The notes under the pieces were generated by a model, which had not been told where the DNA came from, ran no database searches, and saw nothing but the letters and a program-made list of their open reading frames with translations. A program made the translations under genes and the position numbers. DNA of 64,000 bases, from positions 36,167,001 to 36,231,000 of the forward strand of contig NC_091663.1 in assembly GCF_042453785.1 (NCBI RefSeq), written 5' to 3'. This document shows, in pieces, positions 36,085-48,316 of the stretch. Positions within the stretch are counted from its first letter, which is position 1, and each line of letters starts with the position of its first letter. The DNA is from Malus domestica (Eukaryota; Streptophyta; Magnoliopsida; Rosales; Rosaceae).

Positions 36085-36561
36085 TATCTTATATAAGAAA
36101 ATATTTTGGTATGGACTTTTCGTTACACTTATGTTTTTGCATATTTTCTTGTGTACCACTAATTTCTTGCAATATATTTAGGTATTGACATTTCGTTACA
36201 CTAGTTTAGTAAAATCTAATAGGTATAGACGTTTACGTACACTAATTCATTATAATTTGAATAGGTACAATGTTTTCTGGTTTAGGAACACTAGTTTATT
36301 ATAATGTGTCACAATTTCTTTTTTCTAATGTTTTCCGATTTAGGCATTTATAAGAAAATAACTAGAGGAAGTTAAATAAATTTAATGAACTAAAATATAA
36401 TAAATTAAAAATTAATGGGGAGGCATTCAATATAACATTAAATATTAAAGCAAAAATATAATGTGAATTTGATTTTTTTGGCTTTGAATTGAATATGAAT
36501 TTGATTAAATACACATCAAATGACTAAAATTAATATGTAATCCAACACCAATATTTTTCTC

Positions 36562-36758
36562 TTTAACCACAGCAAGTGGCCCAGTTGTAAGGGAGCGGAT
36601 TGCGGCTCCCCAATAAACAAAAAATATGTGGGAGGTCCCGAGTTCAATGCTCCAAGTTAATGAGTCTATTGGACTGTGGCCACAAATAAGGTGAAATTCC
36701 CCATAACCTCTTCGGGGCCCCGAAAGGGGTGGATAACTGTGGCTTGCCAAAAAAAGCA
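36562..36758 (+). mobile_element. tRNA-derived SINE
   Basis: An A-box-like 'tggcccagttgtaaggg' and a B-box-like 'gagttcaatgctcc' are 70 bp apart, followed by a tRNA-unrelated body and a short A run (gccaaaaaaag). Flanking AT-rich phrases (caatattttt and caattttttt) may be the duplication. No relation to the Au-type copy at 60311 is obvious. Confidence 0.6.
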
Positions 36759-38261
36759 TCAATTTTTTTATTAAATTTCAATCTTTTTCAAGAATTAAAA
36801 TTCAAAAACCCATAAATTTCATTTAAACATAATCAGTCGATTTGCTTTTTCTTATTTGAGTTTTATTAACAATATATACAGTAGGACTCTGTTATATTAG
36901 AACTTTTCATACAAAGTCACCTTAGTTAAAGTGAGATCTTTCTTCGTTTAAAACTTAACTTTATTTAATAAAGAAATTAACCCTTTGATTCTGATATTAA
37001 TAAAACTAAATCCTGATTTAAACTTTAAAGAAAGAGAGAAAGAAGGTGGGAAAACAAAGAAGATATCCAGGATGATAATTTAGTGAATTTAACTTTTAAC
37101 CTTTAAAGATTTTTGAGCATTTTGTTAGATGTATAAATATTGGCATCTCTCACTGAAATTAAGCCACAACAACCATCGCCCAAACATAGAAGCCATTGAT
37201 CATATAATCAGTGCCATGGCCAAACCAATAAGCCTTCTCTTCATTTTATGTGCAACCTTGTTTCTCTTGAGTACTACTATTACTCTTGTACTTGGGAATA
37301 AACCCAATAGCTTCACCATGAGGCTGATCCACCGTGACTCCCCCGACTCACCCTTCTACCCCGGCAACCTTATACCCATGCTCAAACCACTGAACTACTT
37401 GTTCGTCGAACCAAACCTCGCGCGCAATACCTTTCTACCATTCGTTCTTTGAAAAGAGGTATCAGCACTAATAGTACCACAAGTCCTAACCTTCTTCGCC
37501 CGAAGGCTGAATTTCAGCTTCATGGTGTGATGACCACGTTCCTCGTTGAGGTAGGCATTGGCAACTTCCCAACTAGAACCCCAAAATACATACCATACTT
37601 CTTGACACAGGCAGCGATACCATATGGACACAGTGCGAAGGTTGCAATAGAACCGGCCACTGCTTCCACCAGGTTCAACCCATCTTTCCTAATAGTCAGT
37701 CCACCACCTTCCGGCATGTCCTCAGAGGCCGCACTCCTATCAAGTTCAGAGAAGAATACCTTGACAATTCATCCGTGAGTGGAATTGCGGGACGTGAAAC
37801 CTTCACTTTTGGTTCAGTAGCTGTTCGTGATATAGTGTTTGGGTGTGCAACCGACTGTATTGGTTTCGGTCATTACGACAGAATCCCAGGAAATCGTCTC
37901 GCGGGAATAATGGGTGCAGCTTGGGGTTCATCTTCAGTTACATGAAAAAAGGGTAATCAGCGGTAATTTTTCTTACTGCATGCCGGCGTTTGGGCAAGAT
38001 ATCGGCGCCCCACCTTCTACTTTCTTGCGTTTCGGGGATGACATTCCCCGAAGACAAGGCATGTCTACAACAAGTTTGGTGGAGTACCGTGGGGAAAGTT
38101 CACTACTACGTCAACTTGGTTGGCATAAGCCTTGCGGGTACGTAGATCACTTCAGATACCTAGAGAAGTCTTTGTTCGTAGGGGACACAACACCGGGACC
38201 ATCATAGATTCCGGGGCAGATTTATCAGTACTTGTTGGCACCGCTTTCAACGTGCTGGAAC

Positions 38262-38511
38262 TAAAGAAACTTAAAGAACAGAGAGATTATTCCTATCTTA
38301 ATATTCCTCTTCTCATTTACTTTTCACAACTTGTTTTTACACTTACATTTCGATAACTATATATAGTTAAGGCTATGTACCAAAATATCTATGACAGCCT
38401 GTAAACATAACCACCTAACTAAACTATACAATTGTAATAATACAGTTATAACAAGAATGATTTTCTAACTACAATTATATGAACTGTTATGACTTGGCAT
38501 CTTTATCTTTA
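38262..38511 (-). repeat. copia-2 3' LTR
   Basis: 250 bp. The stop of the pol frame lies inside it (38487). One mismatch to the 5' LTR. Confidence 0.95.
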
Positions 38512-40590
38512 CACCCCCTCAAGCTGAGCTTGGAAAGACTAGGAGTGCCAAGAGAGAGCTTGGATTGAAGGAAGAGAAACCGATGTTTAGACAGAGATTT
38601 GGTGTGAATATCGGCGATCTGATCCTGACTACAAACATACTGAATTTTAACCAGATTAGCAAGGACCAGCTCCCTGATATAGTGGTAATCGATCTCCACG
38701 TGCTTAGTGCGGGCATGAAAAACAGGGTTGGATGCAAGTGAAATGGCAGAGATGTTGTCGCACCAGATGGTAGGTTGGAGCGGGAGGGGGAAACCAAAAT
38801 CTCTGAAAACCTTGCAGATCCAGGTAATTTCAGCGGCAGTGTGAGCAAGAGACCGATATTCAGCCTCAGTAGAAGAACGAGCTACTGTAGACTGCTTTTT
38901 AGCACTCCAGCTGACTAAATTGGAGCCAAGATACACACAAAATCCACTCGTGGATCGTCTATCAAAAGGGCAGCCAGCCCAGTTGGCATCAGAGTAAGCT
39001 GATAGAGTAAGAGGACCCTTAAGAAACCAGATGCCATGAGAAGATGTACCTTTGAGAAAACGCAAAATTCTCTTGGCAGCTTGCAGATGTAAGTCAGTAG
39101 GAGTATGCATAAATTGGCATACTTGGTTGACGGCAAAAGAGATATCAGGCCGAGTCCAAGTGAGATACTGAAGACCTCCCACAATGGATCGATACTCGGT
39201 TGGATTTGCCAAAGGTGTACCACTGTGATCCAGTTTGACAGTACCAAGAGGTGTCGAACAAGGCTTAGCACCCTCCATTTTTGTCTTGTGCAAAAGATCC
39301 AACAAATATTTCCCTTGATGTAAAAATAATCCGTCTGTGGTGCGTTGGACTTCAAGTCCCAAGAAGTAATGTAAGGGACCTAAGTCTTTGACAGGAAACA
39401 AAGAACTTAGCTTCTGAATGAACAGATGGCAGGCAGAAGAATCCGGACCACTGACCAAGATATCGTCTACATAGACAAGTACAACCACAAGAACTGGAGC
39501 TTTGAGAACAAAGAGAGATGCATCAGAGGAGGACTGAGTAAAGCCGAGAGACTGAAGAGACTGAAACAGCTTATCAAACCATGCCCGTGGAGCCTGTTTG
39601 AGTCCATACAGGGACTTTTTCAATTTACACACATGATTTGGATAGTTTGGATCACTGAAACTAGGTGGCTGATGCATGAAGACTTCTTCCTTTAAATCCC
39701 CATGAAGAAAAGCATTGCTAATATCGAGTTGATGAAGAAACCAATTAAACTGGACAGCAAAGGTTAACAGTATGCGAATGGTGACAGGCTTGGCGACAGG
39801 ACTGAATGTCTCTTGATAGTCTAGACCCTCTTGTTGGTGAAAGCCCTTGGCAACAAGCCGGGCTTTATACCTGTCAACTGTTCCATCAGGCTTCTTTTTT
39901 ATTCGAAATACCCATTTACAGCCAACAATATTCTGATTGGAAGAAGGAGGAACCAAGATCCATGTACCAGTGGATTGGAGGGCATTAAATTCGGCCTGCA
40001 TTGCAGTTCTCCACTCAGCAAACTTAGAAGCTTGATTGTAAGTGGTGGGGATATAATCAATAGAGGATGAGAGGGGATGTTTGGTAGCATTGTAGGCCCG
40101 AGGCTTAAAAATACCATTTTTCGATCGAGTGACCATTGGATGTGTGTTATGACTTGGCAAAGGTGGAGGAGGTGATGGAGATTGAATCGGGACTTGGGAG
40201 ACATGAGCAGTAGGAGAGGAAGCAGGGGTAATAGGGTTGATAGGAGGAGAGCATGTTGGAGCAGAGGTGAGGGTAGAAATAGGAAAATGTAGATCAAAGG
40301 TAGGAGAGATAGGAAGGGTAGAAGAAGAGAATGAAGATGTCTTGGTAGTGAAGGGAAATGAGTTCTCATCAAATTGGACATGCCGAGAGATGTAAACTCG
40401 GGCAGTGGCTATGTCTAAGCACCTATAACCCTTATGTTGTAAGCTGTACCCAAGAAAAACACATTGCTTGCTTTTGCCATCAAGTTTAGAGTGAACATAA
40501 GGTTTTAACCATGGGAAGCAACTACACCCAAAGACCCGTAGGCAAGTGTAGTCAGGGAGTGTGAAATAGTAACTCCCATGGAGATTTTAG
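38487..40590 (-). pseudogene. copia-2 reverse transcriptase and RNase H part
   Basis: The frame is open from about 40590 to 38487 and overlaps the previous frame with a one-base-type shift near 40545-40590. It contains the integrase C-terminal region (GYSLQHKGYRC), then reverse transcriptase with [14 protein letters not shown] and the catalytic YVDD, and RNase H with DANWAGCPFDRRSTSG and the tail ARTKHVEIDYHY. The stop TAA lies within the 3' LTR. Only two lesions, this shift and the stop at 40708, separate the copy from an intact polyprotein. Confidence 0.9.
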
Positions 40591-40707
40591 AAGACCAGAA
40601 ATGGGTAACCTGTTGATCAAGTAAATGGCAGTGGAGAAGGCTTCAACCCAATAAACTGAAGGGACTTGAGAAGCGACTAACAGTGTTCGTGCTGTTTCTA
40701 CAAGATG

Positions 40708-42753
40708 TCAATGCTTGCGTTCTACACATCCATTCTGTTCAGGTGTATGTGGGCAGCTGTACTGATGAGAAATGCCATGCAAATTGAGATAAGACTGAAA
40801 AGAAGCACTAGTGAACTCACCCCCTGAATCAGAACGTATAGTCTTTATTTGATTGCCAACAGATTTTTCCACATAGTTCTTGAAATTTACAAAGGTAGAA
40901 AACACCTCAGATTTTCTTCTTAATGGAAAGAACCAGCTATATTTGGTGTAATCATCTACTAACAACAGATAATACTGAAAACCACTCACAGAAGTCACAG
41001 GGGCAGGTCCCCATACATCACAATGAATTAAAGCTAAACTATGAGGAGTTGATGACTTAGCAGGAGAAAAGGACAGTTTGTGATTCTTAGCAATGGCACA
41101 ATCTGAGCAGAAGAAGTCAACTGAGGATTTACCATGCAGTGCAAGACGATTACTAGAGATTACTTTCCGAAAAATGGTAGAGGAGGGATGACCCAATCGA
41201 CTGTGCCAAATCTTCACTGGAGCTTTAATACTGACAAATGCTGATGAAGAAACAGAAGAGATACCTCTGGAAGGAAAGCTTTGCAAAGGATAGGATCCAT
41301 CTCTAACGGGTCCCCGCAAAAGCATCTTCCCCGTAGAACGATCCTTTACAGAGGATCCATCAGAGTCAAGGGTTAATGAACATGAATTGTCATTAACAAA
41401 TTGAAAAGCAGACAATAAGTTGTGCTTCATTTGAGGAACATGAAGTACATTGTTCAATTTAAAGGAATGATGAGGAGCATGTAACAAAGAGGAACCAGTA
41501 TGAGTGATGGGAAGACCTTTACCATCACCAATGTATACTTTATCTTCACCAGTATAAGGAGATGGAGACGAGATGTTGGAGATGTCATTGGTTATGTGAG
41601 AAGTTGCTCCAGAATCAATGAGCCAGGAAGGAGAAGAGGACTTGGCATGATAGTGCGCACACATTGCAGCAAGCTTTGCTGGAGGGATTTTACCAGAAAT
41701 ATCTGGATTCATGCGATCAAAGCAATCGATTGCCTCATGACTTGTATTCCCACAGATCTGACAGGAATTACGAGCACCCGATGAAAATGAACCACGAGAG
41801 GAGGAATGCTGACCACGATTGGATCCAGAAGTGAAGCCATGAGTGTAGTTGCCCCGATGATTGCCTCTGTGACCTCGATTATTAGAAAATCGATTATTCC
41901 GGCCACGATAGGAGTTATATCGAGAAGAGTTATGGAGAGGAGGCTGTTGAGCAGCAAAAGCCTGAGGTGGTGTAGGAAGAAGAGGCGGTGAAGCGTGAAC
42001 CGAGAGAGCATGAAACGGTTCAGTAGGTGCAGAAGAGGCAAGTTGCTTCCGTCGATTCATGGAAAGCTCCTTGGTGAGTAATAATCCGTGCAACTCATCA
42101 AGAGATGTGGAAGAGAGACGAAGCATGATGGAGTCGATGAATGATTCGAACTCATCAGGAAGACCAACCAGGGTAGCAGCAATTAGATCTCGATCTGAAA
42201 TCGAAGCGCCTGCTGCAGTGAGTGAATCTGAAATTTCTTTGATCTGCTGCAGATAATCCGCCATTGATTGAGAGTTCTTCTGAATGCACTGAAGGCGAGA
42301 ACGAAGCTGATGAATGTGCGCATCAGAAACACCACTGAAGCGCTGCTCAAGTTTAAGCCACAGATCTCTGGAAGACGAAACGCCGACAGTGAAGGGAATG
42401 ACTTCTTCAGAAAGTGTTGAATTGAACCAGATGAGAAGATTCTGATCTTTCTCATACCAACTCTCGAAAGCAGGATTAATCGATCGATCTGGTAGAAATG
42501 GCGCCGGACAGGGCTCAGTGCCATCAATGAGTCCGAGAAGCTTGTACCGGCGAAGAATAGGGGCAAAGAGAGCACACCATGGTAGGTAATTCGAACGCCT
42601 GAGCTTGATCGGCACCATGCTGCCAATGTTCTGAATCGTGAGAGAAGCGTACGAATTGGACAAATTAGGGTTTGAAGAAGAGGAATTGGGATTCGAAGTC
42701 GGAGAAGAGGAACCGGTGGGCGACGCCATCAGATAACAAGATGTAAGATCCAA
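40708..42753 (-). pseudogene. copia-2 gag, protease and integrase part
   Basis: An open stretch of 681 residues with gag (about 35-230, containing YLPWCALFAPIL), a zinc knuckle CQICGNTSHEAIDC near 330, the protease motif IDSGATSHIT, the integrase zinc region HSRLGHPS...CSDCAIAKNH, and the start of the integrase core, HCDVWGP, RSDSGGEF, and PEQNGCVERKH. It ends in an in-frame stop (40708-40710), which is most easily explained by a C-to-T change, CGA to TGA, because the frame continues in the same reading frame past the stop for about 40 more codons. Confidence 0.9.
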
Positions 42754-42881
42754 GATGCGAGATCGAAGAACAACACTAGTAATATCTCACAGATCGAAGA
42801 TGAGATGAGTGAACGGAGACGAGAGCACGGCGGAAGAGAGGATGATCGAAGAGAGCCGTGAGGCGGCGGCGATTGATACCA

Positions 42882-43131
42882 TAAAGAAACTTAAAGAACA
42901 GAGAGATTATTCCTATCTTAATATTCCTCTTCTCATTTACTTTTCACAACTTGTTTTTACACTTACCTTTCGATAACTATATATAGTTAAGGCTATGTAC
43001 CAAAATATCTATGACAGCCTGTAAACATAACCACCTAACTAAACTATACAATTGTAATAATACAGTTATAACAAGAATGATTTTCTAACTACAATTATAT
43101 GAACTGTTATGACTTGGCATCTTTATCTTTA
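42882..43131 (-). repeat. copia-2 5' LTR
   Basis: 250 bp, beside the primer-binding site TGGTATCAAT at about 42872-42881 on the minus strand. Confidence 0.95.
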
Positions 43132-43919
43132 GGAACAAGGCTTAACGAACCTATTTCATCAAAAAGGTTACATAAAAATGTTAAACTATATGGTTTTTAT
43201 TTATAAGGTTAACCCCTTTATATATGTACATCACAAAGTATTGGGTTTCAAAAATTAGGATTAGTCCTTTGGAGAGTAAGAAAGGCTAATCTACAATTAA
43301 TTACAAAACTTGTGTGACAAGAAAACCTAACTGGATCTTATTGTCTCAGGTTATCACCCAGTTCCGCCTACGTTTAGCCTTGATGTGTGCTTTTCAAGAC
43401 CTCCCTCTGTAGGTTATCGACAGCTTCCGAGCATCAGCTTCGTGTTTAGTGACGGTGCGTCTCTTGAAGTTCCAGCTCGCAACTTGTTTGTACTGGGGGA
43501 TGCCGGTAAACAAATTTTTTTGCCTGGTAATGTTACCGAGCCCAGACGGAAGTTCTTTGATTGTAGCCTACCAGCAGAGAAATATGCGTGTCATTTACGA
43601 CATCCAAAACAAGAAACTACATTTTGGCTTAGAACTTTGTAATAATAATTCATGAGGATTCATGAGTCTCATGACACCATCATGCATGTTACTTTATATT
43701 CTTATGGAAATTAAACATGATTTCAATAAAGAAGAATAAGATTAAGTTTCATCCATTCATAGCAATTTTATAAGCTTATCCATTCATAGCCGGAATCCCA
43801 TGAACATGGGTGAATGGGGGGGACTTTTGGGGAGTCAGGAGTGTGATTGAATTCGGACAGGATTATGTACATATCTCCTGGTCAAGTAGAGAAAATCAAA
43901 TCATGTGTAGTTCAATATG

Positions 43920-45360
43920 TGAACTTTGGAGAGCAAAATGCTACTGGTTCATCGAACCAAAGCTCGCGCGTATTACCTTTCGACCATTTGTTCTTTGAAA
44001 AGACATATCAAAACTAATAGTACCATAAGTTCATACCTTCTTCCCCCCAAGGCCGAATTTGAGTGTCATAGCGTGATTGGCACGTTCTTTGTTGAGGTAG
44101 GCATAGGCAACTTCCCAACTAGAACCCGAAAATACATACCATGCTTCTTAGGCTTTGACACCGGCAGCGATTGCATATGGACACAATGCGAAGGTTGCAA
44201 TAAAAGCGGCCACTGCTTCCACCAGGTTCAACCCATTTTCCAAATAGTCAGTCCACCATTTTTCAGGCCTATCCTCAGCTGCCGCAATCCTGTCAAGTTC
44301 ATAGAACAATACTATCCGTAAGCGGTATTGCAGGCCATGAAACCTTCACTTTTGGTTCAGAAGCTGTTAGTGGCGTAACTTTTGGGTGTGCAACCGACTG
44401 TTTAGGTTTCGAACTATACGATAAAATCAAGGCAATCGTATGGCAGGAATGATGGGTGCAGCTTGGGGTCCGGATTCCATAATAACCTAATTACATGGCC
44501 GTGGAGAGATCAACTGTTATTTTTCATACTGCCTTCCATCGTTTGGACAAGATATCGGCGCTCCACCTTCTACTTTCTTGCGTTTCTGGGATAACGGTCC
44601 CCAAAAAACAAGGCCTTTCTACAAGAAATTTGGTGAAGTACCCTAGGGAAAGAAAGCAACTTAAATAAAAGAAGCGTCCTAATATACATTAATACGTGGA
44701 GAAAAACTTGAACATAACAATGCATTATTAGTTAAGAAACGTCACGTGATGTGAATTATTCAAACAAAACTCGTTCTTATGGATAAACTACTCCGTTGGT
44801 AGGCATAAGATTTGCGGGTAAACCACTTCAAATGCCCAATTTTCAACCATAGGAGCCTACCAGCTGAGAAATCTACGTGAATAGGAAGCTATGAGTTATA
44901 CCCACAATATCATTTTTTGAATTTACAATTTTGCCCCCTCAATGTCGACTGAAAAGTCCCACGTGAATAAGACGCAATGGTGGGTGTCTGGTTCTGAAAT
45001 GTCCCACGTTTACTAGATTTCGAGAACCATGTTTATGATGTTGTGCTGAAAGAGATATTTTCAATCCACATTACAACAACAACAAAACATTTTCTCATTA
45101 AGTGGTCTTTTTCCATTAAGTGATGACCACTTCATGGGAAAAGACTTTGTTGTTGTTGTAATATCGACTGAAAAGATCTCTTTCCGCACAACATCATAAA
45201 CATGGGTCTCATAATCTAGTAAACGTGGGACATTTCAGAACCAGACACCCACCACCGCGTCTTATTGTGCCTCTCGTATCTTTTGCTTAGGTTTGCAAGT
45301 TGTGTTTGGTCAATGGTGACGCTTCAACTTTGGAGTTATGTAATTCTGGAATTTATTCTT
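43920..45360 (+). pseudogene. Aspartic protease pseudogene 2
   Basis: A second decayed copy of the same gene, lacking its start. It preserves KAEFECHSVIGTFFVEVGIG, the first active site with its Cys insert (FLGFDTGSDCIWTQCEGC at about 44150), then breaks after about 44320. The match to pseudogene 1 runs on in shifted frames to about 44650 (for example the DNA for 'FTFGS' at 44350 and the 'GAPPSTFLRF' segment at 44560). A further fragment at about 45290-45350 resembles the SFVFSDGASLEV region. The foldback element at 44966 lies between these parts. Similarity of about 80-90% to pseudogene 1 indicates a tandem duplicate. Confidence 0.8.
44966..45266. mobile_element. 301-bp foldback (near-palindrome)
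   Basis: Arms of about 140-150 bp pair almost perfectly; both contain 'ggtgggtgtctggttctgaa', 'cccacgtttactagatt' and 'catgtttatgatgttgtg'. The centre near 45110 is a short loop. A 90-base piece of the same sequence sits alone at 34298-34385. It could be a foldback element or the product of an inverted duplication. It lies in protease pseudogene 2. Confidence 0.85.
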
Positions 45361-45805
45361 CTGTTTTTCAAAACCGACGTATCGATAATTTATAGAGCAA
45401 ATGCGTAAGACTCGACGCACTGTCCTGACCAACTAAAATAACCTATGTCTTCGAAGTTACATTTCTATTATCCCATTTGATCACTACAAAGGGAGAAGCC
45501 TAATACAAGTACAAGATGGTTCATCTTTCAGAAATAAGCAAGCAAAGGGTCCGAACTACAGCTTCAAAAGCTAAATACAAGATTAACAATAAATATCCGT
45601 AATCTAACTTTAATAGCATCTTAATTTTCTCAGGGACTGCATACCAGTGTTTTGATGACCCTAGCAAAATGTTCTAACTTCTTGTCCGGATCGATCTCAG
45701 TAAAAACTCTTTTAATCTGATTGTCAAAGCTGTTGAAGAAGAAGGTGATGTGTGAATGGGAGGTAACAAAAGTCTGGTCTAGTGTCATATTTTCTTGCCA
45801 TTCTA

Positions 45806-48029
45806 TCAGCGATCCATCTTCGCGAAACGTCCTTTAATTCTCGTCCTACTTTCTGCTCGAACCTTCCGTGATTCGTATCTGATTTGTTTCTCATACCTGG
45901 TTTTTGTTTCCAAGCAACATATATACGTCAATTGACAAGGTCCAAAGACGATGACAGATCAAGCAGAAATGGAGGTGCATAAATAATTAAGGTTATAGTT
46001 ACATCACAACAACCACCAGATGGGCAGACAAAGCCAACCATTGATGAAAGGAATTCATAACTACTTTCCCTAATTCCGAACTTTTCCATCAATCAGTCGA
46101 AACATCAGATGATCACCCACAAAAGATTCAACAAGTCTTCGAACATAAAAAGTAAAGGCCTCCGTTACTAAACATATATCATACTCTAACTGGATTTTAC
46201 AGTGTCAATGCCTATTAGTTTCGAACTTCTAGTTGTCAACATGAATTGAGCACATAAAGGATGTAAAATCTTAATCTTCCTTACTGCAATCAAACAAATT
46301 CCTAAACTTTATGAAATCCTTTTAATCAACTCTAGAATCCGAAACAGTAAACTCATAAAACTTCAGAATGTCAATGGCTCAAAACGATTTTCGCAATCCT
46401 CTAATCAATTTGTAACTCAGAAGAGATACTTGTGTAGAAATGGGGATGTAATACCTCCTTGTTTTCTTCTTCTCCTTGTACCGCGAGAGAGCGGTCTCTC
46501 TGTTTTGACAACTTATCTCATGTGGAACAACTTTCGGAAAACCTGCAGAGGCTTCAGAGTTCATTTGCCCTCCATGACCCTCGTTAGCACGACTTCCAGT
46601 GCCATCGTTGTACGAATGTTTGTCAGGAGCTACACAGCAGTCCTGAAGGTAGCTCCTCATTGATGTTTTCGGGCACGAATCATGATTTGCAGCCTTGCAA
46701 CCATTATACTGCGATTCATGTGCCTACATGAAAGGAACACGGTTAACCATTTTTCAACTTAAAACTAAAAGTACTACAAAATAGACTCACACCTCCTGCG
46801 CAGGAAATGCAGTTGGCTCTGTATCATATCCAAAACCTGTGAGGAAGCTTCCTGGTTGCGTATTTTGTTTGGACGCGAGGAATTGGAATCCCTTGAGAGA
46901 TTTAACATCCACATCTTCGCTAAACAGGTTGGGTTCCGACTTGACAAGCAGACGAAGCTGATGAATTATCTCTTCCTTGTGTTGGCCACAAGCAGCATTG
47001 CGATTCTGATACAACAACAATATCCTTAACCGTGCCAAAAATTGCAGTAAAGGATAGATAAACCCAAGTTCCATACTTTGGACTCTATAAATTCAAATTT
47101 TCTGTATATTTTTGTAAAACAAAAACTGAATATTTACCAGAAATCTTGAGAGAACAAAAAAAAACAAGTAATCCAGAAATATTACTTGAAAATCATTTCT
47201 TTTGGGAAGGGGAGAGAAGAACATCATTGAACTTTGCTTCTACTGAAAAGGCATGCAAGAACTAGTAAAAGTTGTTAAAAATATGCAGACGTGTGCTAGG
47301 TCAGTTGGCTAAAAGAGTGTGCTCGCCCCTTGTGAGGCGGCTTGAAACCTTGTTCTGTAGATTAGAGTAGCTTAGAATACAGTACTCTCGAAAAGATAAA
47401 CAAAAGAAAAAGGAGGTTAAAATCCAGACCTTAGGCAGAGGAGGAACTCCCATGGCCTGAAATTTGTAAGCCGGATTGCTAACGATCAAATCATCAAGAC
47501 TAATAACAGAGGGAGTATCCCAAACCAGAAAGTCTGAAAACCCATCTTCCAAATCCGAAAAGCCATCAACCCCACATCCCAAAAACCCACCACCACCTCC
47601 GCCGCCGCCCTCATCACTCAAAAGCAGAGCTTTTTTATCCATATTCTCAAACCCAACAAACGCAAGCAACTCACTCAAACAAGGACACCCAGAAAACCCC
47701 TCCAGCGGCCTCCTATCGTGCACGGCCGTTGCCGCCGCGGACGACGAAATGTTGTGGCTTTCCCAGTCACAGTTCTGGCACAGAACAGAGCCCTCCGTCG
47801 TGCAAAAAATGGAGGCAGGGGATTTATCACATGCGTCGCAGAGCAGCGAGCGAGTGTGCTTCGTGAAAAGCTGATTGGCCGAGTGGACCTCGCGGTCGCA
47901 GGAGAAGCAGAGCTTGGCGGAGTCCGCTCTGCAGTACAGCAGCGCCATTGAAGTCCCACAGTAATCACAGACGCGCTTCTGGGTCGCTCCAGGTTCTTCA
48001 TTTCTCGTACCACCATTCATTTTCTCCAT
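45806..48029 (-). CDS. CONSTANS-like transcription factor (B-box, CCT)
   Basis: Four exons, 47430-48029, 46793-47005, 46455-46723 and 45806-45896, give 390 residues with all phases closing. The first B-box lies at 21-63 (CDYCGTSMALLYC...CFSCDREVH), the second from 64 is diverged (CDACDKSPASIFC...CQNCDWESHN). The CCT domain (about 345-388) is split by the last intron: ALSRYKEKKKTRR then YEKQIRYESRKVRAESRTR, ending FAKMDR. A Gly run (8 residues) sits near 140. This layout matches the group III CONSTANS-like genes (COL9-COL15 type), which act in light and flowering-time control through CCT-mediated DNA binding. I do not fix a COL number. The start at 48029 gives MEKMNGG; the next Met is three codons on. 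Confidence 0.9.
47285..47400 (+). mobile_element. SINE-like insertion in COL intron 1
   Basis: An A-box-like 'tgctaggtcagttggctaa' and a B-box-like 'ggcggcttgaaacc' lie about 50 bp apart, and 'agtactctcg' ends the block. A related A-box fragment appears near 63812. No duplication was found, so the ends are approximate. Confidence 0.4.
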
Positions 48030-48217
48030 CTCTAAATTTTTCTGGCTTCTGGGTTTTCAGATTTCCGTACAAATCTCTCTGGACTTTCAAACTTTTCTGG
48101 GTTTTCAGATTTTTGTATAAATCTCTTCTTCCTTTTTATATGAATTTTCTTATCCGTTTTTTATCCAAAGTTTGGAAACATTTTCGTTACTTGGTGAAGA
48201 AGAAGGAATATTAAATA

Positions 48218-48316
48218 AGGGGATGTGCTGGTGTATTTTACTTCTTACATACCTTTTGTTAATTTATTAGAAGGGTGTATGAAAAGTAAAATGGATTTTG
48301 TGAATATCACACCCCT
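48218..48316. mobile_element. MITE, family 2 (99-bp copy)
   Basis: A shorter relative of the element at 20551. Terminal arms are aggggatgtgctggtgt and its counterpart ending cacacccct, with a 'tacttcttacat' internal arm. The 5-bp duplication is aaata (48213-48217 and 48317-48321). Confidence 0.75.

Larger units (their letters stand above)
38262..43131 (-). mobile_element. Ty1/copia element copia-2 (Ale/Retrofit-like), nearly intact
   Basis: Two 250-bp LTRs (38262-38511 and 42882-43131) differ at one position (38347 A, 42967 C). A 5-bp duplication ggaac flanks the element (38257-38261 and 43132-43136). The LTRs end TA...TA (taaag and cttta), not TG...CA, and are inverted-repeat-like at their tips. 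The primer-binding site reads TGGTATCAAT on minus, next to the right LTR, and a GAGGGGGTG purine tract abuts the left one. The gag has the motifs of the Ale lineage. Insertion was recent and landed in an already broken protease gene. Confidence 0.95.
37216..43655 (+). pseudogene. Aspartic protease pseudogene 1, split by copia-2
   Basis: Begins MAKPISLLFILCATLFLL, a signal-peptide-like start under a TATA-like tataaat (about 37130). It then has MRLIHRDSPDSPFYPGN, the mark of plant CDR1/nepenthesin-like proteases. A frameshift near 37385 and a 7-bp deletion just before the DTGS site (about 37595) break the frame; the DTGS and Cys-rich insert survive in another frame. The second active site IIDSGAD is at about 38205. 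The copia-2 element interrupts the coding sequence at 38262-43131; the downstream part resumes at 43132 and carries LPSISFVFSDGASLEVPARN with another frameshift in a T-run near 43515. It is a paralogue of the gene at 27345 on the other strand. Confidence 0.85.
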
